A DNA stretch of 64,000 nucleotides from Sphingomonas paucimobilis NBRC 13935 (GTDB lineage Bacteria; Pseudomonadota; Alphaproteobacteria; Sphingomonadales; Sphingomonadaceae). The position numbers were made by a program, and so were the translations under genes. Below the pieces are notes generated by a model that did no database searches, was not told the DNA's origin, and saw only the letters and a program-made list of their open reading frames with translations. The stretch covers positions 140,860-204,859 of the forward strand of contig NZ_BBJS01000007.1 of assembly GCF_000739895.2 (NCBI RefSeq), given 5' to 3'. Shown piece by piece: positions 1 to 7,553 of this stretch (positions are counted from its first letter, which is position 1; every line of letters starts with the position of its first letter).

Positions 1-1162
1 ACCAGCCCTTGTCGTCCGGGTGGACGGCGTCCAGCCAGCCCAGGCCATGCGCGGCATCTTCGCTCTGGCCGGTGAACTCGTACCAGGCGCGGTTGAGATA
101 GGTGCAATTGCCATCGGCATCGGTGACCCACATCATGACCGGGGCATGATCGGCCATGTTGCGGAACCGCGCCTCGGACTCGCGCAGCGCGGCGTCACGT
201 GCGCGACTGGCGGTGATGTCGCGGGCCTCGATGATCGTCCCGACGGGCTGCTCATTCTCGTCGAGAAGCGGGCTCGCGGTGAACCGGACCGGGTAGAAGC
301 TGCCATCCGGCCGGACGAACAGCTCTTCGCCGTCCATCTGCGCCCGTTCGGGGAATGCCCGATCGATCGGGCATTCTTCCAGCGGATAATGTGATCCGTC
401 GGGCCGCGTATGATGGACCACATTGTGCAGCGGCCGCCCCTTCATCTGGGCGAGCGAATATCCCGTCAACGTTTCCGCCGCGGCGTTCGCATAGACGCAT
501 TGCTGCTGCTCATCCATCAGGAACACGGCCATGCGGGTGTTGTTGAGGACCGCATCGAGGCGGCGTTTGCTTTCGCGATGGGCCTGGTCCGCCGCATTGC
601 GGCCAGCGATCTCGGCCTCCAGCCGCAGTGCATGTTCCTCGCGCATCGCGATCTCATAGCGCAGGTCGAGTTGCGCCATGACCTGCCGTGCCAGAAGTTG
701 CAACGTGAAGCGCTGCCGCTCCGTGATGCCGTCGGGGCGGGGCTTGGTATCCAGCACGCAGAGGGTGCCGATCGGCAGGCCATCGGACGTTTCGAGCAGC
801 GCCCCGGCATAAAAGCGCAGACGCGGGTCGCCAGCGACCAGCGGATTGTGGACGAACCGCTCGTCCTCCAGCGTGTCGGGCACGATGAACACACCGGGTT
901 GCAGGATGGCATGTCGGCACAGCGATGCGTCGAGCGGCAGCGTGTCGGTGCCGACGCCGATCTCGGCCTTGAACCATTGGCGATCGGCCGCGACGAAATT
1001 CACGACGGCAATGGGCGCCTCGAAGACATCGGCGATCAGCCGAACCACATCATCGAACGCGGCGTCGCGGCCCGTGTCCAAAATCGCGTAGCGGTCGAGC
1101 GCGGCAAGGCGGGCGTCTTCATTCCAGGCCGGGACCGGCCCCTGATCATTGGGTGGTGTCAC
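1..1162 (-). CDS. GAF/PAS-domain sensor protein, probably a histidine kinase (incomplete, runs off left edge)
   Basis: Reading the minus strand from a GTG at 1162, the frame stays open to base 1, so only the N-terminal ~387 residues are present. The start of the protein (MTPPNDQGPVPAWNEDARL) leads into a GAF domain of about 150 residues, with motifs such as ALDRYAILDT, DRQWFKAEIGV, SLCRHAI and GTLCVLD typical of sensor GAF domains. Two PAS domains follow; their PAC-like ends include GTIIEARDIT and the second starts around FRNMADHAPVMMWVTD. This GAF-PAS-PAS order is common in alphaproteobacterial HWE or HisKA sensor kinases and in some diguanylate cyclases; the output domain lies outside the window, so the class is inferred. 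The start codon is uncertain: no good ribosome site is seen, and the frame is open upstream to a stop near 1312. Confidence 0.72.
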   Translation of the reverse strand, partial: MTPPNDQGPVPAWNEDARLAALDRYAILDTGRDAAFDDVVRLIADVFEAPIAVVNFVAADRQWFKAEIGVGTDTLPLDASLCRHAILQPGVFIVPDTLEDERFVHNPLVAGDPRLRFYAGALLETSDGLPIGTLCVLDTKPRPDGITERQRFTLQLLARQVMAQLDLRYEIAMREEHALRLEAEIAGRNAADQAHRESKRRLDAVLNNTRMAVFLMDEQQQCVYANAAAETLTGYSLAQMKGRPLHNVVHHTRPDGSHYPLEECPIDRAFPERAQMDGEELFVRPDGSFYPVRFTASPLLDENEQPVGTIIEARDITASRARDAALRESEARFRNMADHAPVMMWVTDADGNCTYLNRAWYEFTGQSEDAAHGLGWLDAVHPDDKGW

Positions 1163-1405
1163 TGGGAATACGAGCCTAATTAACGGTACGCGTTGCGCCT
1201 CGACCGAACCATATCGGGCGGACAGGATCAACGCTTCGTCGCTCGATTTCGATGCGCGGCCGTCCGGCACGAACGAAGCGGACTGGCGTGGCGAGACCGC
1301 ATCAGGCGACTATATCGCGCATAAGGCTTTGCATGACCGGTGGAAGTGCTCCGAACGGCGTCGCAGTCCAGGTCCAGCCCATAGGTTGCCACCCTTCCGA
1401 AAGCG

Positions 1406-2308
1406 TCAGCCCGATGCCATGCGCACCGAAGCCTGATGGGCACCGATCCCCGCCAGTACGCCGGCGGCGGAGGCGAGGGTCGCATTGTGCATGGGATTGG
1501 CGGCATCGCCCGCCGCCCAGACGCCGGCTATGGAGGTCGCACCCCAGGGATCGACCTTCACGAAAGGCCCCGTCAGCCCGTCCTCATGGTCACAACCGAG
1601 CATCGCGGCCAGAGGCGTGGCCGGCTTCGTCCGTGGTGCGGTGAACAGCGCCACCAGCTCGATCACGCGTCCGTCCGCCAGCCGGACGCCGTCAAGCGCC
1701 GGCCCCTTGCCAAGCAGTTCGACGACGGGCGTTCGTTCCACGGTCACGCCCCGGTTGGTGAATGCATGGAGATGGTCGGGCTCGGGCTCGAACTGTCCTT
1801 GCGTAAAATAGGTGGTCGGCCCCCAGTCGGGGATCAGCACGGCCTGATGCGCCGACATGGGATGCGCCGCCAGCACGCCCAGCGGCAGGTCGCGCATCTC
1901 ATAGCCATGGCAATAGGGGCAGTGGAGCACCGTCGCGCCCCAACGCTCCGTCATGCCCGGAACCGCCGGCAGTTTGTCGCTGACCCCCGTTGCCAGGATG
2001 AGGCGCCGGGCGTGCCGCTCTTCGCCTGTCGCCAGGCTGATGGCAAAGCCGCCATCGACGGCCTCGGCGCCATGGGCTTCGCCGGACAGGAACTCGACCG
2101 TCGGATAGCGGCTGAGCTGGCAGCGGGCATCGCGCATGATCGCGGCCGGCGGTCGGCCGTCCTGGCCCAGAAAGCCGTGTGCCTCGTCCGCAAACCGGTT
2201 TCTGGGCAGCCCGGCATCGATCACCAGCACATGACGTCTGGCGCGGGCGAGTTGGGTTGCAGCCGAAAGGCCCGCAAAGCTGCCGCCGATCACGATTACG
2301 TCGTACAT
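1406..2308 (-). CDS. NAD(P)/FAD-dependent oxidoreductase, thioredoxin-reductase-like
   Basis: A 300-residue flavoprotein of the thioredoxin reductase fold. It opens with the FAD dinucleotide motif VIGGSFAGLSAA at residues 6-17, has the redox-active pair Cys130-Pro-Tyr-Cys133 (HCPYCHGYE) in the middle, an ATG motif (LILATGVSD) near 106, and the C-terminal FAD motif GVWAAGDAANP. This layout matches small TrxR-like proteins often annotated as NAD(P)/FAD-dependent oxidoreductases. The redox partner is unknown and no thioredoxin gene is adjacent. The ATG at 2308 is chosen over one seven codons upstream because an AAGG ribosome site sits about 8 nt before it. The gene is divergent from an Rrf2-type regulator, with a palindrome between them, which suggests direct control by that regulator. 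Confidence 0.85.
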   Translation of the reverse strand: MYDVIVIGGSFAGLSAATQLARARRHVLVIDAGLPRNRFADEAHGFLGQDGRPPAAIMRDARCQLSRYPTVEFLSGEAHGAEAVDGGFAISLATGEERHARRLILATGVSDKLPAVPGMTERWGATVLHCPYCHGYEMRDLPLGVLAAHPMSAHQAVLIPDWGPTTYFTQGQFEPEPDHLHAFTNRGVTVERTPVVELLGKGPALDGVRLADGRVIELVALFTAPRTKPATPLAAMLGCDHEDGLTGPFVKVDPWGATSIAGVWAAGDAANPMHNATLASAAGVLAGIGAHQASVRMASG

Positions 2309-2357
2309 GGCTCGCCTTTCATGAAACATAGGAAGTTACATGAATGCCCAGCGGATA

Positions 2358-2373
2358 TTTTGCAACAGCAAAA
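2358..2373. promoter_or_regulatory. 16-bp palindrome, candidate operator between flavoprotein and Rrf2 gene
   Basis: TTTTGC-AACA-GCAAAA is a perfect inverted repeat with 6-nt arms. It lies in the 108-nt gap between the divergent flavoprotein (start 2308) and Rrf2-type regulator (start 2417). A regulator binding next to its own gene commonly acts at such a site. The sequence match is direct; the regulatory role is inferred. Confidence 0.5.
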
Positions 2374-2416
2374 GTGACGTGATAAGGCCGAGCGTGAATT
2401 GCGAAGGACCTGAAGC

Positions 2417-2890
2417 GTGGACGCGCGCCTGTCGAGAATGCTGCACCTGCTGATCCATATGGGGCGGATGGAGGGGCCGCTGACCTCGGACGACGCCGCC
2501 ATGATGCTGGGGACGAACCCGGTCGTGGTGCGCCGGACCATGGCGGGGCTGCGCGACGCCGGCTATGTGCGGTCGATGAAGGGCCATGGCGGTGGATGGT
2601 CGCTGACCTGCGGGCTGGATGGCATCACCATGCTCGACGTGCATCGGGCATTGGGGGAGAACCGGATCTTCGCGCTCGGCCCCGCCGATCCCGCAGCCAC
2701 ATGTCTGGTCGAGCAGGCGGTCAACGGCTCGCTGGAAGAGGCGCTTCGCGAGGCGGAGGCGCTATTGCTCCGTCGCCTGGGCGAGGTGACGCTGGCCGAC
2801 ATCGCGGCGGACTTCGACCGGCGGATGGCCGAGTTGCCGTTCGGGGATATCGCCGCGCGAGGGCAGGGCCGTCCGTTGCGGAACGCCTGA
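2417..2890 (+). CDS. Rrf2 family transcriptional regulator
   Basis: A 157-residue protein with the Rrf2-type winged helix-turn-helix. Residues 1-60 hold the DNA-binding part (LTSDDAAMMLGTNPVVVRRTMAGLRDAGYV), followed by the wing signature GHGGGWSLT and a dimerisation helix (TMLDVHRALGE). Iron-sulfur Rrf2 proteins such as IscR carry three clustered cysteines; here only two scattered cysteines are seen, so this is more like the YwnA/HypR-type redox or electrophile sensors, which lack a cluster. The GTG start is preceded by AAGGA. It is divergent from a thioredoxin-reductase-like gene, the usual arrangement for a regulator controlling its neighbour. The inducing signal cannot be read from the sequence. 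Confidence 0.85.
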   Translation: MDARLSRMLHLLIHMGRMEGPLTSDDAAMMLGTNPVVVRRTMAGLRDAGYVRSMKGHGGGWSLTCGLDGITMLDVHRALGENRIFALGPADPAATCLVEQAVNGSLEEALREAEALLLRRLGEVTLADIAADFDRRMAELPFGDIAARGQGRPLRNA

Positions 2891-3005
2891 GCCGACGCCA
2901 CGTGTCGGAGAGGGGGGCGCTCCCCGATCGGCCATGCGAGGCAGATGAGCATGGGGCGTCATGTCGGCGTCACGATCGCCCTCTAGCGGAAGCGTCATTC
3001 CGGTT

Positions 3006-3032
3006 GCTCGCGACGAATAGTTTCTCGCGAGC
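3006..3032. promoter_or_regulatory. Inverted repeat upstream of the two-component operon
   Basis: GCTCGCGA and TCGCGAGC form a perfect 8-bp dyad with an 11-nt spacer, 118 nt before the response regulator start. It could be an operator or a terminator of the Rrf2 gene. No T-tract follows it, so neither role is certain. Confidence 0.3.
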
Positions 3033-3149
3033 GGCGGTGCCTCTCTTTCGTGACGTCACCCGGTCCATGCCGCATCCGCGATTACCCCATTTCCATACCA
3101 TTCTCGGTCTTTCATACCTTCATCGGGCGGTGGCGCGGCAGGATGACCG

Positions 3150-3839
3150 ATGAGAATTCTGCTGGCGGAGGACGACGCCGTCACGGCGGAGAATATTGGT
3201 GCAGGCCTGCGTGCGGCGGGCCATCATATCCGTATCGCCTCCACGGGCCATGAGGCCCTGACGCTGCTCAATGCCGAGCCGTTCGACCTGGCGGTGCTCG
3301 ATCGGTTGATGCCGCAGGGCGATGGCATGGGCGTGCTTGCGGCCATCCGGCAGCGCGATCGGCATCTGCCGGTGCTGATGCTGACCGCGCTCGGCGCGAT
3401 CGAGGATCGGGTCGAGGGGCTGGAGGAGGGGGCGGACGATTATCTGGTCAAGCCCTTCGCCCTTCCCGAACTGACCGCCCGCATCAACGCGCTCGGCCGC
3501 CGGCGCGCCGTGGCGAAGGAGGAGGATGGCCCTGAGGTCATATTGCGCTGGGGCGGGCTGACGCTCGATCTGCTTGACCGCCAGGTTCGCTGGCACGAGG
3601 CCGTAATTCTCGTCCAGCCGCGCGAGTTCCGGTTGCTGGAGGAACTGCTCCGCGCCCAGGGGCGGATCGTGACCCGTACCATGCTGCTCGAAAGCGTGTG
3701 GAAGCTGCATTTCGACCCCCGCACCAATATCGTCGAAACGCATCTCAGCCGGTTGCGCACGCGTTTGGCCGAAGCGGGGTGCGCCGATGCAATCGTGACG
3801 GTGCGCGGCGCAGGCTATCGGATGCGCGATGGCGTCTGA
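3150..3839 (+). CDS. OmpR/PhoB-family response regulator
   Basis: A 229-residue two-domain response regulator. The receiver domain (1-115) has the acidic pair in LLAEDDAVT, the phosphoacceptor Asp51 in VLDRLMPQGDG, and the conserved lysine in LVKPFALPEL. The C-terminal half is a winged-helix DNA-binding domain of the OmpR type, with VRWHEAVILVQPREFRLLEELL and the recognition-helix stretch TNIVETHLSRLRTRL. The histidine kinase gene overlaps its 3' end by 11 nt, so the two are co-translated partners. The next gene downstream is a truncated TonB receptor, which suggests that this pair once controlled nutrient or metal uptake. The ligand is not evident from the sequence. Confidence 0.93.
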   Translation: MRILLAEDDAVTAENIGAGLRAAGHHIRIASTGHEALTLLNAEPFDLAVLDRLMPQGDGMGVLAAIRQRDRHLPVLMLTALGAIEDRVEGLEEGADDYLVKPFALPELTARINALGRRRAVAKEEDGPEVILRWGGLTLDLLDRQVRWHEAVILVQPREFRLLEELLRAQGRIVTRTMLLESVWKLHFDPRTNIVETHLSRLRTRLAEAGCADAIVTVRGAGYRMRDGV

Positions 3840-5196
3840 GGGGCTGGTGCGTTGGCGCCACTCGGCGACGCTGCGGATCGCGCTGATTCATTCCGCCGCG
3901 ATCCTGCTCGCGACCGCCTTGCTCGGAGCGCTGGTAGTCCATGCCTTTCACGTCACGGTTCAGCGTCAGGTCGATCAGCGGATCACCGACGATATGCGCA
4001 GCCTGGTCCATCATTACAGGAGGGACGGGCGCGCGGGGCTGTTGCGGGCGATGGCGCAGCGCGCGGACATGATGCCGGACCTGTTGCGCGGTGCATTTAC
4101 GCGGGACGGAAGCCGGATCGCGGGATCGGCGGTGCTGGCGGTCCAGCCACCGGGTTGGCGACAGATCATCCTTCATCCTCGCCATATCCCGCCGATCCCG
4201 GCACGCGCCCTGGCGGTCCGGCTGGGGGACGGCTCGACCGTCCTCGTCGCCTCTGCCGGAGACGCGGTCGGCGCGGCGGCCGCGCCGATAACGCGGCTGT
4301 TTGTCTTCCAGGCGCTGGCGGTGGCGATGCTGGGCATCGTCAGTGCGCTGCTGCTCAGCCGCTATCTGCGCCGCCGATTGGAGGCGATGGCGGAGACCGC
4401 ACGGGCGATCATGGTCGGGCGGCTGGAGCGACGGATGCCGATCGGCGGCGATGACGAGTTCGATCGCCTTGCCACGGTCCTCAATGCGATGCTCGACCGG
4501 ATCGGCGCGCTGATCGGCAATCTGCGCCAGGTGTCGAGCGACATCGCCCATGATCTGCGCACGCCGCTGACCCGGCTGCGCGCGGAAGCCGAACGGGCGG
4601 CGGGGGAGTGGGACGGGTCGGAGATCGCACGCGCCCGGTTGCACAAGGTGGTGGCGCAAGCGGACGAAGTGCTGGAGATTTTCGCCGCGCTGCTGCGCAT
4701 CTCCGAAATCGAGGCGGGCGGTGGGCGGCGTGGGTTCGGCCCGCTCGATCTGTCCACCCTGGTCGAGGAGATGAGCGAGAGCTACGAACCCGCGTTACGC
4801 GATGGCGGACGGCAATTGCGCTGGACGGTAGTGCCGGGCGTCACGATCACCGGCGACAGACAATTGCTGGCGCAGGCGATCGTCAATCTGATCGAGAATG
4901 CTGCGACCCATACGCCGCCGGGTACGATGGTGGAGGTGATGCTGGACCATGCGCCCGACGGCATCCGCCTGTCGGTTCGCGATGATGGACCGGGCATCGC
5001 CATGGCCGACCGGGAGCGTGTGCTCCAGCGTTTCACCCGGCTCGACGCCAGCCGCGCGACGCCGGGGCATGGACTGGGGCTCAGCCTGGTCACGGCGATC
5101 GCGGGGATGCACGCCATGGATTTGCGGCTGGAGGACGCCGCGCCCGGCCTGCGCGTGGTCCTTCACCTCCCGCTTCAGGCCGCGTCGCACGACTGA
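3829..5196 (+). CDS. Membrane sensor histidine kinase
   Basis: A 455-residue inner-membrane sensor kinase. One transmembrane helix lies near residues 17-38 and a second near 156-178; between them is a periplasmic sensor of about 120 residues with no recognised fold. A HAMP linker (RRRLEAMAETARAIM) leads to the HisKA dimerisation domain with His241 in DIAHDLRTPLTRLR. The ATPase domain shows the N box (NLIENAATH), the G1 box (DDGPGIA) and the G2 box (GHGLGLSLV), so all catalytic motifs are intact. It overlaps the response regulator gene and forms one operon with it. No conserved metal-binding cluster is visible in the sensor region, so the signal is not assigned. Confidence 0.92.
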   Translation: MASEGLVRWRHSATLRIALIHSAAILLATALLGALVVHAFHVTVQRQVDQRITDDMRSLVHHYRRDGRAGLLRAMAQRADMMPDLLRGAFTRDGSRIAGSAVLAVQPPGWRQIILHPRHIPPIPARALAVRLGDGSTVLVASAGDAVGAAAAPITRLFVFQALAVAMLGIVSALLLSRYLRRRLEAMAETARAIMVGRLERRMPIGGDDEFDRLATVLNAMLDRIGALIGNLRQVSSDIAHDLRTPLTRLRAEAERAAGEWDGSEIARARLHKVVAQADEVLEIFAALLRISEIEAGGGRRGFGPLDLSTLVEEMSESYEPALRDGGRQLRWTVVPGVTITGDRQLLAQAIVNLIENAATHTPPGTMVEVMLDHAPDGIRLSVRDDGPGIAMADRERVLQRFTRLDASRATPGHGLGLSLVTAIAGMHAMDLRLEDAAPGLRVVLHLPLQAASHD

Positions 5197-5236
5197 CGCA
5201 AAGGTCGCTTCCTATACATTTTCCCAACCTCGCGAC

Positions 5237-5257
5237 TTTGCAACAGAAGTGACATGA
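5237..5257. promoter_or_regulatory. Sequence shared with the 2.36-kb operator region, candidate regulatory site
   Basis: TTTGCAACAG followed directly by AAGTGACATGA lies 45 nt before the truncated TonB receptor. The same two blocks occur at 2359-2382 with CAA between them and one base changed (GTGACGTGA). Both copies sit in promoter regions that flank the same two-component operon. The match is seen directly; common regulation is inferred. Confidence 0.35.
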
Positions 5258-5302
5258 CCCGTCCGTAGCGGCCCCGGCAACACAGCTTGAGGGGCAAACA
5301 TC

Positions 5303-6396
5303 ATGACGAACGGCCAGAGCGGCCGGCGAATGCGCCGGTATCGCAACACTATCCTTTTGACCTCGATCCTGACGATCGCGGTGCCATCGGCCGCCTGGGC
5401 CGAGCCGGGCGATCCCGATCCGCAGACCGGCTTTGCGCGCGACGGCGACATCCTGGTCACCGGCCGCCGCGACAAGGAAGGCGCACCGACCGAGACGCAG
5501 GTCGGCGCGTTCCGCAACCAGTCGCTGCTCGACACGCCGCTGACCGTGACGGTGATCGACGCCAAGCTGCTCCAGGCGCAGGATGCGCGCGGGCTCGATG
5601 ATGCGCTGCGCAACGTCGCGGGCATCACGCAACAGGGCAACAGCCCCTTGACCGCGAACAGCTATGCCGCACGCGGCGTCGTCGCCAATCCGCGCACCAA
5701 TTTTCGGCTCAACGGCACGCTGCCGATCATCAACTATCTGCCGATCCCGATCGAGAACAAGGAACGGGTCGAGGCGCTGAAGGGCGTGTCCGCGCTCTAT
5801 TACGGCTTCACCAGCCCGTCGGTCATCGTCAACATGGTGACCAAGCGTGCCGGGCGCGACCCGGTGACGGACTTCCGCCTGGATACCGATGCCGAAGGGA
5901 CATACGGCATCGGCGCCGATGTCGGGCGGTTGTTCGGCAGTGCGGGCCAGTTCGGGATGCGGCTGAACGGCTATGCCGCGCATCTCGAGACCCCGTTCAA
6001 CGGCGTCAGCGGCTATCGCTGGCTGGCCAGCGGCGCGTTCGACGTGCGGCGGACCGACCGGCTGTCGCTGCAATTCGACATTGAGCATTATGAGCGCAAG
6101 ATGGCCGAGCCCGGCTCCGTCCTGCTTCCAAGTCCGGTGGGGGCGGTGAAGGGTATCGGTGGGACGGTGACGTTGCCGCGCTATCCTGACCCGCATCTGC
6201 GCTTTGCGCCGACTGATGCCGCCTATTTCGGGCGGGTGACGAATGGTCTGGCGCGCCTCAACTACAAGATCGACGACAATTGGTCGGTCCATATCGATGG
6301 CGGTATCGCCCGCCTGCATCGCAGCCGCTGGATCGTCGATATCAATCCGACCAATTACACGACCGGCGTGGCGACGCTGATCGGCTATGTCAGCCC
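5303..6396 (+). pseudogene. TonB-dependent receptor, truncated by IS insertion
   Basis: The first ~365 residues of a TonB-dependent outer-membrane receptor. A signal peptide is present (hydrophobic TILLTSILTIAVPSAAWA), followed by a TonB-box-like DILVTGRR, a full plug domain (LLDTPLTVTVIDAKLL, DALRNVAGIT, ERVEALKGVSALYYG, VIVNMVTKRAG) and the first barrel strands. Such receptors usually have 650-850 residues, so roughly half the barrel is missing. The frame enters an insertion sequence at 6397 and stops at 6415. Joining the DNA on both sides of the insertion does not restore a receptor; the flank beyond it is AT-rich and hits a stop within seven codons, so the 3' part was deleted too. A GAGGGG ribosome site precedes the ATG. 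The plug resembles siderophore-type receptors, but the substrate is unknown. Confidence 0.85.
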
Positions 6397-6398
6397 TA

Positions 6399-7192
6399 GG
6401 GTCAGGACCCATTGATATGAGGCGCGCGATCTGATTCAGGCTTCGAGAGGAGACTGGAATGAGCGACCTGTACTGGCTGACGGACGATCAGATGGAACGG
6501 CTTCGGCCTTTTTTCCCCAAGAGCCACGGCAAGCCGCGCGTGGACGATCGTCGAGTGCTGAGCGGTATCGTGTTCGTCAATCGCAACGGGCTGCGCTGGC
6601 GAGATGCACCCAAGGACTATGGCCCGCACAAGACGTTGTATAACCGCTGGAAGCGCTGGGGCGAGGCAGGCGTGTTCACGCGGATGATGGAGGGCTTGGC
6701 TGCGGCGGACGCCGAGCCGAAGACGGTTATGATCGACGCGACTTACCTGAAGGTGCACCGCACGGCATCGAGCCTGCGGGTTAAAAAGGGGATCTCGGCC
6801 GCCTCATCGGGCGCACCAAGGGCGGCATGAACACCAAGCTCCATGCGGTCGCCGACGCGAACGGACGCCCGTTGAGCTTCAGCACTGCTCGATGATCTGC
6901 CAAAAGCACAGTGGCTGCTCGGTGACCGCGGCTATGATGCAGACTGGTTCAGGGACGCCCTGTATGCCAAAGGCATCCAGCCCTGTATCCCAGGTCGAAA
7001 ATCGCGCAATCAGCCAGTCAGATACGACAAGCGCCGCTACCAACGACGCAGCCGCATCGAGATGATGTTCGGCCGCCTGAAAGACTGGCGCCGCGTCGCC
7101 ACCCGCTACGACCGCTGCCCCACCGCCTTCTTCTCGGCCATCGCCCTCGCGGCAACCGTCATCTTCTGGCTGTGATCAACGAGTCCTGACCC
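6399..7192 (+). mobile_element. IS5-family (IS427-like) insertion sequence, decayed
   Basis: A 794-bp element with terminal inverted repeats. The left end reads GGGTCAGGACCCATTGAT, and the right end in reverse reads GGGTCAGGACTCGTTGAT, 16 of 18 identical. A TA dinucleotide flanks both ends (6397-6398 and 7193-7194), as expected for the 2-bp target duplication of the IS427 group. It encodes a two-frame transposase that is broken by a small internal deletion, so the copy should not move by itself. It interrupts the TonB receptor at 5303. Confidence 0.88.
6459..7175 (+). pseudogene. IS5-family transposase, two-frame, with internal deletion
   Basis: The first frame (6459-6830) starts MSDLYWLTDDQMERLRPFFP, typical of IS427-type transposases, and carries the first catalytic Asp in VMIDATYLKVH. 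At AAAAAGGGG (about 6783-6791) a -1 shift enters the second frame, GDLGRLIGRTKGGMNTKLHAV; this is the usual programmed frameshift of the group. The second frame is then broken near 6883, where PLSF runs directly into a shifted stretch. The residues that normally lie between PLSF and LLDDLP are missing, so the frame changes again. Beyond the deletion the protein resumes with LLGDRGYDADWF (second Asp) and RIEMMFGRLKDWRR (Glu) and ends at TGA 7173-7175. All three catalytic residues are still encoded but no single product joins them. Confidence 0.85.
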
Positions 7193-7194
7193 TA

Positions 7195-7553
7195 ATTGCC
7201 GCTCATACACTTAAACTTGATGTCCGATTGCAAGGACGGTGATCGGAATAATTCGAGATATTCTTGCAACTATGACAATATGCTGGGTGGGGATCCGTTA
7301 ATAACAAAAGGAAAGTCTGTCCATCATTTAGTTGGCCTAATGTATCTTCCATAATTTATGTGAAACGGGAATGGAGATGCTGATGTAAAAGCATGATATT
7401 TCGGAATGTACACCTCATCGACGCAACAACGGCATTTTAACGTCTCGGTAACTTCCCGAACGGTAAGCGTTCCCGCAGCGCGGCGCCGGGGGGGATGGCG
7501 TGTTTCGAACCGGCGACGACAATCGCTGCTGCGTTGAATGGGGGAATAGTTTC
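7195..7553. other. AT-rich non-coding stretch between IS and TonB receptor
   Basis: About 360 nt, clearly richer in A and T than the flanking genes, with no convincing gene on either strand. It probably carries the promoter of the TonB receptor at 7554. It does not continue the truncated receptor on the left of the IS, so it marks a rearrangement junction. Confidence 0.5.

Noticed and set aside
2891..3149. Possible small gene between the Rrf2 gene and the response regulator
   Set aside because: Only short frames without a ribosome site; the stretch is better read as promoter region with the dyad at 3006-3032.
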